A stretch of DNA of 13,990 nt. Origin: Flavobacterium sp. Its GTDB lineage: Bacteria > Bacteroidota > Bacteroidia > Flavobacteriales > Flavobacteriaceae. Below are positions 6,141 through 13,929 of the stretch, in pieces. The first letter of the stretch is position 1. The number at the start of each line of letters is the position of its first letter. Below the pieces are notes generated by a model. The model saw nothing but the letters and a program-made list of their open reading frames with translations. It had not been told where the DNA came from and made no database searches. The stretch covers positions 1 to 13,990 of the forward strand of contig SEBM01000040.1 of NCBI GenBank assembly GCA_004296145.1, read 5' to 3'. The position numbers were made by a program, and so were the translations under genes.

Positions 6141-7739
6141 TTATTGTTTAATAATCTTTCCTGTTTTGTGTAAACCATCAGCATCAAAAGTGTAGAAATA
6201 AAGACCGCTTTTTAATGACTGCAGAGAAAGATTCGGATTATCATTTGTAATTTGTTTTTCGATAAGTTTTTGTCCTAAAACAGAATAGATTATTACCGAA
6301 GCTTTATCCTGGTTAGAAAATAAAAAGGAAATATTGGTAAGAACCGGATTTGGATACACTGAAAAAGTAGTATTTTCAAAACTTTCAACTCCTAGAGCAG
6401 TTCCAAAATTAGGAATTCCGTAACCATAATTATTATTCGGATTGGTATATCGATCAGAAGATTCCAGAATCATTTGTCTGATTTCCTGATTCGTTTTTGT
6501 TGGAAAAGCCTGCCACAAACAAGCAATCATTCCTGCCATTATAGGACATGAAAAAGAAGTTCCGTTAATAGTTGTAATAGTTCCGGCAGTATTTGAAACA
6601 ACTGCAGCCGTGCCCTGAGCCATTACATCAGGCTTTATTCGGTTATCATAACTTGGCCCGACAGAACTAAAATCTGATTTATTTTTTGAAGAATCTACTG
6701 AGCCAACTGTAATAACAGAAACAGCATCGGCAGGTCCGCCAATGTGAGGTTCAGTTTCTCTACCTTCGTTTCCGGCTGATGCTACAACTATAATTCCTTT
6801 ACTAAAAGCAATTTCTGCACCACGCGAGATAAAATTTGTTGTACCATTCATGTCACTGTAAGTATGGCTATATCTTGGTGCATCATATTCAAAATAACCC
6901 AAAGAGGTAGTAATAATATCAACACCCAGACTATCTGCTTTTTCTGCCGCTTCTACCCAAAGTGATTCTTCTATTGGATTTTCTGATGCATTATTTTCTG
7001 TAATAAATAAATAATAAGAAGCATCTGGCGCTGTACCTACTAAACTATTTTCTTTGTAACCTCCCATTGTTGAGAGTACCATTGTACCGTGACTATCACC
7101 TGAATAGAAGTTTTCGTTTCTGGATACAAAATTATAACCTCCTAAAATACGATTATTGTTTCTAAGATTTTCAAAAGGCTGGGCCGTATTTACTCCGGGA
7201 AAACCAGCATCTAAAACTGCAATGATTTTGCCCGATCCAGTATAGTTTTGCTGATGCAATACCTGTCCATTAAGCATTTGGATTTGATTTGCTGAAGTTC
7301 CGTAAGCATAATCAATTGCCGTTTTGAGTTTCTTGTTTGTTTTTGCAGTTTTATTATCTCCAGCATTTTTTGAAGTAACATTTAAAGTTCTGTCAGCAAA
7401 AACAACTTTGTCAACAAAAGACATACTTTTTAATGCATTGATATCAGCCTGTAAACCACGCACGTGAAGTGCATTCAGCCATTTTGACTGAGCCAATATT
7501 GTAATTCCTGTACTTGCTTTTACCTGATTAACATATAGTTTTTCTATCGGAGCATCATTTGCATTTAATGCAATATTCTGATTGGTACGACGATCTAAAG
7601 CTCGCTGCGAAAGCATTTGCAACGGGGCATCTAAATAAGTTTGTGCATTTGGTTTTGAATTAAAATAAACCCACGCATCTTCCTGTGAAAAAATTGAGGA
7701 AGAAAATAACAAACAAAATAAAAGTAGAATGTGCTTCAT
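6141..7739 (-). CDS. Secreted S8 (subtilisin-like) serine protease with T9SS sorting domain
   Basis: The 532-residue preproprotein has a signal peptide (1-18, ending SIFSQ) and a pro-region to about residue 140. The subtilase domain carries a complete catalytic set: Asp177 in IIAVLDAGFPG, His217 in GDSHGTMV, the oxyanion Asn324 in ASAGNEG, and Ser395 in NGTSFSCP. A C-terminal domain from about 459 (SVYPNPVLTNISF) to KTGKIIKQ matches type-A T9SS sorting signals, which direct export across the outer membrane and are normally removed. The protein should therefore be a cell-surface or secreted peptidase. Its gene lies 42 nt after mnmA and 12 nt before the FMN enzyme gene. No consensus promoter is visible in the gap after mnmA, but an imperfect hairpin is. 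The S8 family is clear; the substrate is unknown. Confidence 0.95.
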   Translation of the reverse strand: MKHILLLFCLLFSSSIFSQEDAWVYFNSKPNAQTYLDAPLQMLSQRALDRRTNQNIALNANDAPIEKLYVNQVKASTGITILAQSKWLNALHVRGLQADINALKSMSFVDKVVFADRTLNVTSKNAGDNKTAKTNKKLKTAIDYAYGTSANQIQMLNGQVLHQQNYTGSGKIIAVLDAGFPGVNTAQPFENLRNNNRILGGYNFVSRNENFYSGDSHGTMVLSTMGGYKENSLVGTAPDASYYLFITENNASENPIEESLWVEAAEKADSLGVDIITTSLGYFEYDAPRYSHTYSDMNGTTNFISRGAEIAFSKGIIVVASAGNEGRETEPHIGGPADAVSVITVGSVDSSKNKSDFSSVGPSYDNRIKPDVMAQGTAAVVSNTAGTITTINGTSFSCPIMAGMIACLWQAFPTKTNQEIRQMILESSDRYTNPNNNYGYGIPNFGTALGVESFENTTFSVYPNPVLTNISFLFSNQDKASVIIYSVLGQKLIEKQITNDNPNLSLQSLKSGLYFYTFDADGLHKTGKIIKQ

Positions 7740-7742
7740 AAA

Positions 7743-7777
7743 ATACTTTTTAAGGTAAAACCTGTATAAAAAAGTAT
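7743..7777 (-). promoter_or_regulatory. Imperfect hairpin just before the protease start codon
   Basis: ATACTTTTT (7743-7751) pairs with AAAAAGTAT (7769-7777). Inside it, AGGT (7753-7756) pairs with ACCT (7760-7763), with an asymmetric internal loop between. The minus-strand transcript would fold it between the mnmA stop and the protease ATG, ending three bases before the ATG. It could hinder ribosome access or act as a weak attenuator. The stem is AT-rich, so stability is doubtful. Confidence 0.3.
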
Positions 7778-7781
7778 AAAG

Positions 7782-8969
7782 CTAAGAAATTACTCCCGAA
7801 CCAACTAATTCGTTATCAAAATACCAAGCCACAAACTGACCTTCTGTAATAGCAGATTGTGATTCTTCAAAATGAATATACATTCCGTCTTCAAACTGAT
7901 GTAAAATTGCTTTTTGCAAAGGCTGGCGATAACGAATTCTCGCCATTACTTCCATCGTTTCACCAACTTTTAAAGCCAAATCTGTACGAACCCAGTGAAC
8001 TTCAGATTTCTCAATAAATAAAGCTTTTTTGAATAACCCGGGATGCTGACTTGTCAAACCTGTATAAATGGTATTGGTCTCAACATCTGTTGCAATAATA
8101 AATAACGGATCTGTCGTTCCACCAACGTTCAATCCTTTTCTTTGCCCTGTTGTAAAATAGTGCGCACCCTGATGTTTACCTACTACTTTCCCCATTGTTG
8201 GAAGATAGTTAAGTTTTTGAGCTTCTGATTTTAATTCTTCTTCTAAAGATAAGCCTTCAACTTTTTCTCTAGTATAAATTGGATCATTTTTATCAATTTG
8301 AACAATTTTACCTTCTTTTGGCTGCAATTTTTGTTGCAAAAATTCAGGTAAACGTACTTTTCCGATAAAACATAACCCTTGCGAATCTTTCTTTTCTGCG
8401 GTAACTAAATCCATTTCAGCCGCAATTTCTCTTACTTCTGGCTTAGTTAATGCACCAATTGGAAACAATGATTTTGCCAGTTGCTCCTGAGATAACTGAC
8501 ATAAAAAATATGATTGATCTTTATTATTATCTGTTCCTGCAATTAATTGATAAACCGGTTTTCCGTCAACTTCAATTTCACTTTTTTGACAATAATGTCC
8601 CGTTGCCACATAATCGGCACCAAGACTTAAAGCAATTTTCATAAAAACATCAAATTTGATTTCGCGGTTACAAAGCACATCAGGATTTGGAGTTCTCCCT
8701 TTTTCGTATTCGTTAAACATATAGTCAACGATTTTTTCTTTGTATTCTTCACTTAAATCAACAGTCTGAAACGGTATTCCGAGTTTTTCGGCAACTAACA
8801 AAGCATCATTACTATCTTCTAACCAAGGACATTCATTAGAAATAGTAACCGAATCATCATGCCAGTTTTTCATAAAAAGGCCAATAACTTCGTATCCCTG
8901 CTGTTGCAATAAATAAGCAGCAACACTAGAATCTACTCCACCAGAAAGTCCAACAACTACACGTTTCAT
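7782..8969 (-). CDS. mnmA: tRNA-specific 2-thiouridylase MnmA
   Basis: The 395-residue protein is the cytoplasmic enzyme that puts sulfur on U34 of the tRNAs for Lys, Glu and Gln, using ATP and a persulfide relay. The PP-loop SGGVDSS lies at 9-15. The catalytic cysteines are C100 in NPDVLCNREIKF and C200 in SQGLCFIGKV. DQSYFL (151-156) and TGQRKGLNVGG are further family hallmarks. The length is slightly above that of E. coli MnmA, and the C-terminal beta-barrel domain is complete (RIRYRQ through AWYFDNELVGSG). A good -7 element lies 30 nt upstream of the ATG, so this gene probably leads a transcript that continues into the protease, the FMN enzyme and the small exported protein. Confidence 0.97.
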   Translation of the reverse strand: MKRVVVGLSGGVDSSVAAYLLQQQGYEVIGLFMKNWHDDSVTISNECPWLEDSNDALLVAEKLGIPFQTVDLSEEYKEKIVDYMFNEYEKGRTPNPDVLCNREIKFDVFMKIALSLGADYVATGHYCQKSEIEVDGKPVYQLIAGTDNNKDQSYFLCQLSQEQLAKSLFPIGALTKPEVREIAAEMDLVTAEKKDSQGLCFIGKVRLPEFLQQKLQPKEGKIVQIDKNDPIYTREKVEGLSLEEELKSEAQKLNYLPTMGKVVGKHQGAHYFTTGQRKGLNVGGTTDPLFIIATDVETNTIYTGLTSQHPGLFKKALFIEKSEVHWVRTDLALKVGETMEVMARIRYRQPLQKAILHQFEDGMYIHFEESQSAITEGQFVAWYFDNELVGSGVIS

Positions 8970-8998
8970 TTTAACTCTTTTATATTTTTACAAGGTTG

Positions 8999-9006
8999 CA
9001 AAGGTA
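8999..9006 (-). promoter_or_regulatory. Candidate -7 element for mnmA
   Basis: The minus strand reads TACCTTTG followed by CAAC, a full match to the Bacteroidota -7 consensus TAnnTTTG, 29 nt upstream of the mnmA ATG. A -33 TTG at the usual spacing is not evident. Confidence 0.55.
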
Positions 9007-9069
9007 AGTCAAAATCTATATAATTACGGTAGTTTTGATTAGTTTATATAATGCGATGGTAGACAAAAA

Positions 9070-9324
9070 CTATTGAAGATTGTTTTGTTCAATAAATTTT
9101 TGATTTTGGTCTTTTTCTGATGCTATCCATTTTTCAAAATTCTCTTTTGAGCAAATTTCATCATTAAAGTAATAGTGATTTTTGTCTTTTGCAAATTGAG
9201 TTGGAGTTTCAAATACAGAAGGACTTACTACAATTTCAAAAGTCGCAGCATCAGCTTCTTTAATAATTCGATTAAAGTAATAAATATTATTTCCGTCTCT
9301 GGAATAATTTTTCATCGTAAGCAT
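9070..9324 (-). CDS. Small DKNYY-like protein, possibly a frameshifted remnant
   Basis: The reading frame gives about 84 residues from the ATG at 9324 (another ATG lies at 9315; a TTG at 9333 is in frame). The product holds two units of the DKNYY type: SRDGNNIYYFN followed by EADAATFEIV, then FAKDKNHYYFNDE, then a charged helical tail. This pattern is known from Bacteroidota and Fusobacteria proteins of unknown function. The protein starts abruptly inside a repeat unit and has no signal peptide. An ATG at 9355, only 9 nt after the YwqK-family stop, opens another frame. That frame reads MKGQKLAIAFDAYDEK and reaches the same place at an A5 run (9309-9313) before ending. Joining the two frames there would give a continuous DEKNYSRDGNN. 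This suggests a frameshift, but it is unproven. Gene or remnant is real; the exact start is uncertain. Confidence 0.5.
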   Translation of the reverse strand: MLTMKNYSRDGNNIYYFNRIIKEADAATFEIVVSPSVFETPTQFAKDKNHYYFNDEICSKENFEKWIASEKDQNQKFIEQNNLQ

Positions 9325-9364
9325 CAAATGCAATTGCCAATTTTTGCCCTTTCATTAAATACTA

Positions 9365-10108
9365 TTATTGTTTTTTTACAGACTGATTCTTTTTCGTTTC
9401 TTTGTTTTCAGAAGCTTTATTCACATTTTTCGGATCGCTCATATTTATTTCCTTGGTAAGTTTTCCTTTTAAATAAAACTTCCAGATGCCTGCTTTTTTT
9501 CCTTTCAAAAATTTCCCTTCAGAAGCTACGACTCCATCAGAATCATAAAAAACAGCATCTCCGTTATATTCATCATTTTTGTATGTTGTTTGTTCCAAAA
9601 TGATTCCATTTTGTCCGAATTTTTTATAAATACCTTCTTTCAAACCATTTACATACACCATTTCTTCGGCTACTTTAGAATTTGGATAATAAACAGTTCT
9701 TGCGCCTTCCAGTTTTCCGTTTTTATAATTTTCAACAGTCATTAGAATCTTAGAAGCTTTATGATAATATTTCCATTCACCTTCGTAGTTCTTTCCAACT
9801 ACTTTTCCTTCACTTACTTTATTTTTATTCTGATCATAGAAAATATTATAGGCTGTGCCGTCATTAGCACTAAAATCACGTGTTGCAATTACATCTCCTT
9901 TTTTTGTATCATCAAAAAACTTAAATATCCCGGTTTCTTTTCCGTGGTTAAAAGTTCCTTCATAACGCGGGCGTTTAGAAACTTCATAAGTTCCTTTCCA
10001 TAAACCATCTTTTTTACCGTTGGTATCCAGTTTATTAAAGTCGGTTTGAGCATTTATCACAAATGCATTTAATAATGCAAATCCGAAGAGTATTTTTTTT
10101 AAAATCAT
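9365..10108 (-). CDS. Secreted YwqK-family (MORN-like repeat) protein
   Basis: The 247-residue protein has a signal peptide (MILKKILFGF through VINA, cleavage near residue 20). A series of about six short repeats of the type G-x-W-K-x-Y then E-x-x-Y-x-N-G-K-x-x-G follows. They are recognisable at about 36-60, 109-135, 135-159, 159-182, 183-206 and 206-220. The tail (222-247) is Lys/Asn-rich and low in complexity. Databases often label such proteins toxin-antitoxin system YwqK family antitoxin. Here the protein is exported and there is no LXG toxin or other toxin gene nearby, so the antitoxin label is unsupported. The fold is probably a beta-hairpin array involved in binding at the cell envelope. 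It follows the terminator after yidC, so it should have its own promoter. The small DKNYY-like frame lies just downstream. Confidence 0.85.
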   Translation of the reverse strand: MILKKILFGFALLNAFVINAQTDFNKLDTNGKKDGLWKGTYEVSKRPRYEGTFNHGKETGIFKFFDDTKKGDVIATRDFSANDGTAYNIFYDQNKNKVSEGKVVGKNYEGEWKYYHKASKILMTVENYKNGKLEGARTVYYPNSKVAEEMVYVNGLKEGIYKKFGQNGIILEQTTYKNDEYNGDAVFYDSDGVVASEGKFLKGKKAGIWKFYLKGKLTKEINMSDPKNVNKASENKETKKNQSVKKQ

Positions 10109-10140
10109 CTTAATATCAATTTTAAACTTTAACGAAATTG

Positions 10141-10154
10141 TACTTTATAAAGTA
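10141..10154. promoter_or_regulatory. 14-bp perfect palindrome upstream of the YwqK-family gene
   Basis: TACTTTATAAAGTA is its own reverse complement and lies 33 nt upstream of the YwqK-family ATG, where an operator or promoter would be. No TAnnTTTG consensus is seen in this gap. In such AT-rich DNA a palindrome of this composition could arise by chance, so the operator call is tentative. Confidence 0.3.
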
Positions 10155-10166
10155 TATTAAAGGATA

Positions 10167-10196
10167 AAAAAAATCCCGATAAATCGAGATTTTTTT
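10167..10196. terminator. Intrinsic terminator after yidC
   Basis: AAAAAAATC-CCGAT (10167-10180) pairs with ATCGAGATTTTTTT (10183-10196), with one C/A mismatch. It has A and T flanks on both sides and lies 9 nt after the yidC stop codon. On the minus strand the stem runs into seven T, separating yidC from the YwqK-family gene. Confidence 0.8.
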
Positions 10197-10204
10197 ATAG
10201 AATT

Positions 10205-12109
10205 TTATTTCTTTTTATTTTGAGCTTTTGCAGCTTCCTGTTGTTCCATTACATCCTGAAGACGTTGTTGAAACTTACTTGGTTTCTTAGGCTCTTTTAA
10301 TTTGTTTTCCTGAATCTGAGCATGAATTTTATCAGTATCAACAATATAGTTTTTAATTACAAACATAATTCCGATTGTAATTAAGTTCGAGATAAAGTTA
10401 TACAAACTCAAACCAGCACCATAACTATTGAAGAAAATTAACATCATTAATGGCGAAACATAAATCATGATTTTCATCATTTTAGCCATATCCGGCATTC
10501 CTTCTTGTTGCGGCGCAGCCATTTGTTGATCTCCAGATGTCATTTTCATATAGAAGAAAATCGCAATTGCTGCCAAAATTGGGAACAAACTAATATGGTT
10601 TCCGTATAATGGAATATTGAATGGCAATTGTACAACTGCATCAAATGATGATAAATCGTCTGCCCAAAGGAAACTTTTTTGTCTCAACTCAAATGCAGAT
10701 GGAAAAAACTGGAATGAAGCATACATAAACGGTAACTGAATCAACGCCGGTATACATCCTGCCATTGGGTTTACTCCCGCTTTGTTGTACAATTTCATTG
10801 TTTCCTGTTGTTTCTTCATTGGGTCTTTTTTGAATTTTTCTCCCAACTCTGTAATCTCCGGACGCAAAACTTTCATTTTTGCCTGAGACAAGAAAGATTT
10901 ATATGTAATTGGCGACATAGCCAATTTGATAATAATTGTAAAAATGATGATTGCAATTCCATAAGGAATAAATGAAGCTAAAAATCCGAATAACGGAACA
11001 AATATCCATTTATTGATCCATCCGAAAATTCCCCAGCCTAATGGAATAATTTTTTCGAAATTTTTATCATAAGATTTTAGTACTTTATAATCTGCCGGTC
11101 CAAAATACCAATTCATTTTATAGTCAACTTCCCCATTAGAAAATGCTAAAGGAACTGTTGCTTTAAATTGTTTGATAAAAGCTGTATCTATCTTTTCATC
11201 TTTTACTAAATCGTTAGATTCCAACTTAGATTTTTCGAATGGTTTATCAGTTGATAAAATCGCTGTAAAAAAGTGTTGTTTAAAAGCAACAAAACTTACT
11301 TTTTCAGGAGTATCTTCTTTTGCTTCTCCATGACTTACAGAGCTGTATTTTTCATCTCCATATTCATATTCAAGCTGTGCGTAACGCTTCTCAATAGAAA
11401 TGCTTTTCTCGTTTCTGAATGATTTCAAATCCCAAACTAAATCTAATGGTTTAGAAGCATTCAAAACTTTATTCAAACCTTGAGAACGAATATCAAAACC
11501 AACTAAATAATCATTTGGTTTCAGGATATATTTGTATTCTAAGAATTCGTTAGCTCCTGCTTTTAAACGCATTGATAAAACCTGATCTGCGCCAACTTTA
11601 GTAAGTGTTGGCTCAAAAAACAAATCTTTAGAATTTAAAGTTCTGTTATTAGTTGTTTGCAACTGAATGTTTAAATTAGAATTATTGTCTTTGATCAATT
11701 CAACTAATTGTTTTGAACCTTTTTCAAATCTTTCAAATTCTTTTAGAGTAGCTTCAACTATGTAACCACCTTTGTTAGCGATTTTAAGTTTTAACTTTTC
11801 ATTTTCAATTACAGTAAAAGATTCTTTTGCAGAAGGAAGTGTAGCTGAATAAGCGAAACCTCCTAAAGTTTTTTGCAATTTTGCTAACTGAAGCGTATCT
11901 CCTGGAGTTGTAGCAACAGCAGGAACGGCAGCCGTTTTAGTTTTATCAGCTTTAGCCTGAGCTTCTTGTTTAGCTACTAATTCTTTCTTGGCTTTTTCAG
12001 CAGCAATTTCTTTCTCAGAAGGCTGATTTTGATACATTATCCAAATCAAAATTCCAAATATCAATACAAAACCAATGATTGAATTAAAGTCAAATTTTTT
12101 TTCTTCCAT
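10205..12109 (-). CDS. yidC: Membrane protein insertase YidC
   Basis: The 634-residue protein is the inner-membrane insertase that works alone or with SecYEG. The first membrane helix (11-27) is followed by an Ala/Lys-rich linker (31-70) and the large beta-sandwich periplasmic domain (about 85-345) typical of Gram-negative YidC. The conserved insertase core with five helices starts at about residue 360. In its first conserved helix the hydrophilic-groove arginine of E. coli is replaced by Lys395 (TIIIKLAMSPITYKSF). The cytoplasmic hairpin (QAKMKVLRPEITEL to YNKAGVNPMAGC) is intact. A Met-rich loop (522-545) and a basic C-terminal tail (KLKEPKKPSKF to AQNKKK) follow. The tail may contact the ribosome. 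The gene lies 81 nt after pyrG; a near-match to a -7 element in that gap has the wrong spacing, so readthrough from pyrG is likely. A terminator follows. Confidence 0.97.
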   Translation of the reverse strand: MEEKKFDFNSIIGFVLIFGILIWIMYQNQPSEKEIAAEKAKKELVAKQEAQAKADKTKTAAVPAVATTPGDTLQLAKLQKTLGGFAYSATLPSAKESFTVIENEKLKLKIANKGGYIVEATLKEFERFEKGSKQLVELIKDNNSNLNIQLQTTNNRTLNSKDLFFEPTLTKVGADQVLSMRLKAGANEFLEYKYILKPNDYLVGFDIRSQGLNKVLNASKPLDLVWDLKSFRNEKSISIEKRYAQLEYEYGDEKYSSVSHGEAKEDTPEKVSFVAFKQHFFTAILSTDKPFEKSKLESNDLVKDEKIDTAFIKQFKATVPLAFSNGEVDYKMNWYFGPADYKVLKSYDKNFEKIIPLGWGIFGWINKWIFVPLFGFLASFIPYGIAIIIFTIIIKLAMSPITYKSFLSQAKMKVLRPEITELGEKFKKDPMKKQQETMKLYNKAGVNPMAGCIPALIQLPFMYASFQFFPSAFELRQKSFLWADDLSSFDAVVQLPFNIPLYGNHISLFPILAAIAIFFYMKMTSGDQQMAAPQQEGMPDMAKMMKIMIYVSPLMMLIFFNSYGAGLSLYNFISNLITIGIMFVIKNYIVDTDKIHAQIQENKLKEPKKPSKFQQRLQDVMEQQEAAKAQNKKK

Positions 12110-12190
12110 TATAATTTAAAAAAGTTATTCGTTTAAAGGCTATTAGTTATGAGTTGAACTCAAAAGTTACATCCTTTTAGAATATAATTA

Positions 12191-13804
12191 TTATTTTTTA
12201 TGCGCATTTACAGCAGCAGCAACAAAATTTACAAAAATTGGGTGCGGATTTGCCACTGTACTTTTGTATTCAGGGTGGTATTGTACACCTATGAAAAACG
12301 GATGGTTTTCTAACTCAATAATTTCAACCAAACCAGTATCAGGGTTTACTCCCGAAGCAATTAAACCTGCTTTTTGTAATTCGTCTGCATACTTATTATT
12401 GTACTCATAACGGTGACGGTGACGCTCCGAAATAGTTTTTTCTCCATAAATTCTATGCGCTAAAGTGTTTGGTTTAATATTACATTTCCAAGCTCCAAGA
12501 CGCATTGTTCCACCTTTGTCGGTGATTGTTTTTTGTTCTTCCATCAAATTTACAACCGGATGAGGCGTTTTCTCATTCATCTCAGTAGAATTCGCTTCAG
12601 CGTAACCTAAAATATTTCTTGAATATTCGATTACAGACATTTGCATTCCTAAACAAATTCCGAAAAACGGAATGTTATTTTCACGTGCAAAACGAACTGC
12701 TTCAATTTTTCCTTCAATACCTCTTTCTCCAAAGCCCGGTGCAACCAAAACTCCGTCAAGTGGTCCTAACTTCTCTTCTACATTATCAATATTAATGTGT
12801 TCTGAGTGTATAGAAATTACGTTTACTTTAGTTTCATTCGCAGCTCCTGCATGAATAAACGCCTCTAAAATAGATTTGTAACAATCCTGCATTTCTACAT
12901 ATTTACCAATCAAACCAATATTTACAGTTTGTTTTGGATTTTTTAATCTTTTCAAAAAGGTATTCCAGTTTTTAAGATCCGGAGATGCTTTTTTAGGCAA
13001 ATCTAATTTCTTTAAAGCTACAACATCCAATCCTTCTTCAAGCATTAAATTTGGAACTTCATATATAGTAGAAGCGTCAATTGACTGAATAACAGCTTCT
13101 TTTTTCACATTACAGAATAACGCTAATTTTTGACGTAATTCCTGAGATAATTCATGCTCCGTTCTGCAAACTAAAATATCAGCTTTGATACCGCTTTCCA
13201 TCAAAGTTTTTACAGAGTGTTGTGTTGGTTTTGTTTTTAATTCACCGGCAGCAGCCAAAAACGGAACCAACGTCAAATGAATAACAATTCCGTTATTTTC
13301 TCCCAATTCCCAAACCAACTGACGAACAGATTCTATATATGGAAGAGATTCAATATCTCCGACAGTTCCTCCGATTTCAGTAATCACAATATCATAATCG
13401 CCTGATTTACCAAGCAATTGCATTCTGTCTTTGATTTCGTTGGTAATATGAGGAACAACCTGAACAGTTTTTCCTAAAAATTCTCCTCTTCTTTCTTTTT
13501 CAATAACTGAAAGATAAACTCTTCCTGTTGTAACGTTATTTGCCTGAGATGTAGGAACGTTAAGAAAACGCTCGTAATGTCCTAAATCTAAGTCTGTTTC
13601 TGCTCCGTCATCTGTAACATAACACTCTCCATGTTCATAAGGATTTAATGTCCCCGGATCCACATTGATATATGGGTCGAATTTTTGAATAGTTGTACGA
13701 TACCCTCTTCCTTGTAACAATTTTGCTAAAGATGCCGCGATAATTCCTTTTCCTAAAGAAGAAGTCACACCGCCTGTAACAAAAATATATTTTGTTTGAT
13801 TCAT
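12191..13804 (-). CDS. pyrG: CTP synthase
   Basis: The 537-residue enzyme makes CTP from UTP, ATP and glutamine in the cytoplasm, the last step of de novo pyrimidine nucleotide synthesis. The N-terminal synthase domain (about 1-270) has the P-loop GGVTSSLGKG (11-20) and KFDPYINVDPGTLNPYEHGE (41-60). The C-terminal class I glutamine amidotransferase domain (about 294-537) has the oxyanion strand PGFGERG (356-362), the catalytic Cys384 in FFGICLGMQ, and His510 and Glu512 in VQYHPEY. The length is typical of full-length bacterial PyrG. A tandem pair of -7 candidates lies 39-54 nt upstream of the ATG. yidC follows after 81 nt, so these two essential genes may share a transcript. Confidence 0.98.
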   Translation of the reverse strand: MNQTKYIFVTGGVTSSLGKGIIAASLAKLLQGRGYRTTIQKFDPYINVDPGTLNPYEHGECYVTDDGAETDLDLGHYERFLNVPTSQANNVTTGRVYLSVIEKERRGEFLGKTVQVVPHITNEIKDRMQLLGKSGDYDIVITEIGGTVGDIESLPYIESVRQLVWELGENNGIVIHLTLVPFLAAAGELKTKPTQHSVKTLMESGIKADILVCRTEHELSQELRQKLALFCNVKKEAVIQSIDASTIYEVPNLMLEEGLDVVALKKLDLPKKASPDLKNWNTFLKRLKNPKQTVNIGLIGKYVEMQDCYKSILEAFIHAGAANETKVNVISIHSEHINIDNVEEKLGPLDGVLVAPGFGERGIEGKIEAVRFARENNIPFFGICLGMQMSVIEYSRNILGYAEANSTEMNEKTPHPVVNLMEEQKTITDKGGTMRLGAWKCNIKPNTLAHRIYGEKTISERHRHRYEYNNKYADELQKAGLIASGVNPDTGLVEIIELENHPFFIGVQYHPEYKSTVANPHPIFVNFVAAAVNAHKK

Positions 13805-13842
13805 TCTGTTGTTGTTTGTAAGTAGTTGTGTAAAAAACTTGG

Positions 13843-13858
13843 CAAAAGTACAAATTTA
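13843..13858 (-). promoter_or_regulatory. Tandem -7 promoter elements upstream of pyrG
   Basis: On the minus strand two back-to-back octamers, TAAATTTG (13858-13851) and TACTTTTG (13850-13843), both match TAnnTTTG. The second is followed by C, like the mnmA and acyltransferase elements. A TTG at 13867-13865 is only 14 nt from the second -7, shorter than the usual -33 spacing. At least one is probably the pyrG promoter. Confidence 0.45.
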
Positions 13859-13929
13859 ATTAGACAATTTGCTAATTAGAAAATTAGAAAATGTGTCAAT
13901 TTAAAAATTTAATAAATAGACAAGTGTTA
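13858..13929. repeat. Degenerate 8-bp periodic array (AATTAGAA type) upstream of pyrG
   Basis: From 13858 nine consecutive octamers begin with AA: AATTAGAC, AATTTGCT, AATTAGAA, AATTAGAA, AATGTGTC, AATTTAAA, AATTTAAT, AAATAGAC and AAGTGTTA. The motif ATTAGAAA reappears at 13930 with a slip of about one base. The sequence is extremely AT-rich and overlaps the possible -33 region of pyrG. No open reading frame or hairpin terminator is visible from 13805 to the right end of the window. Confidence 0.65.

Noticed and set aside
9365..10108. Toxin-antitoxin locus
   Set aside because: The protein is secreted, and the adjacent small frame resembles DKNYY repeats, not a toxin.
12162..12170. TAACTTTTG as a -7 element for yidC
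   Set aside because: The spacing inside the motif is one base too long (TA-nnn-TTTG) and no -33 TTG fits; cotranscription with pyrG is simpler.
13635..13853. 72-residue minus-strand frame overlapping the start of pyrG
   Set aside because: It covers the same strand in another frame over the conserved pyrG N-terminus and its translation has no family features.
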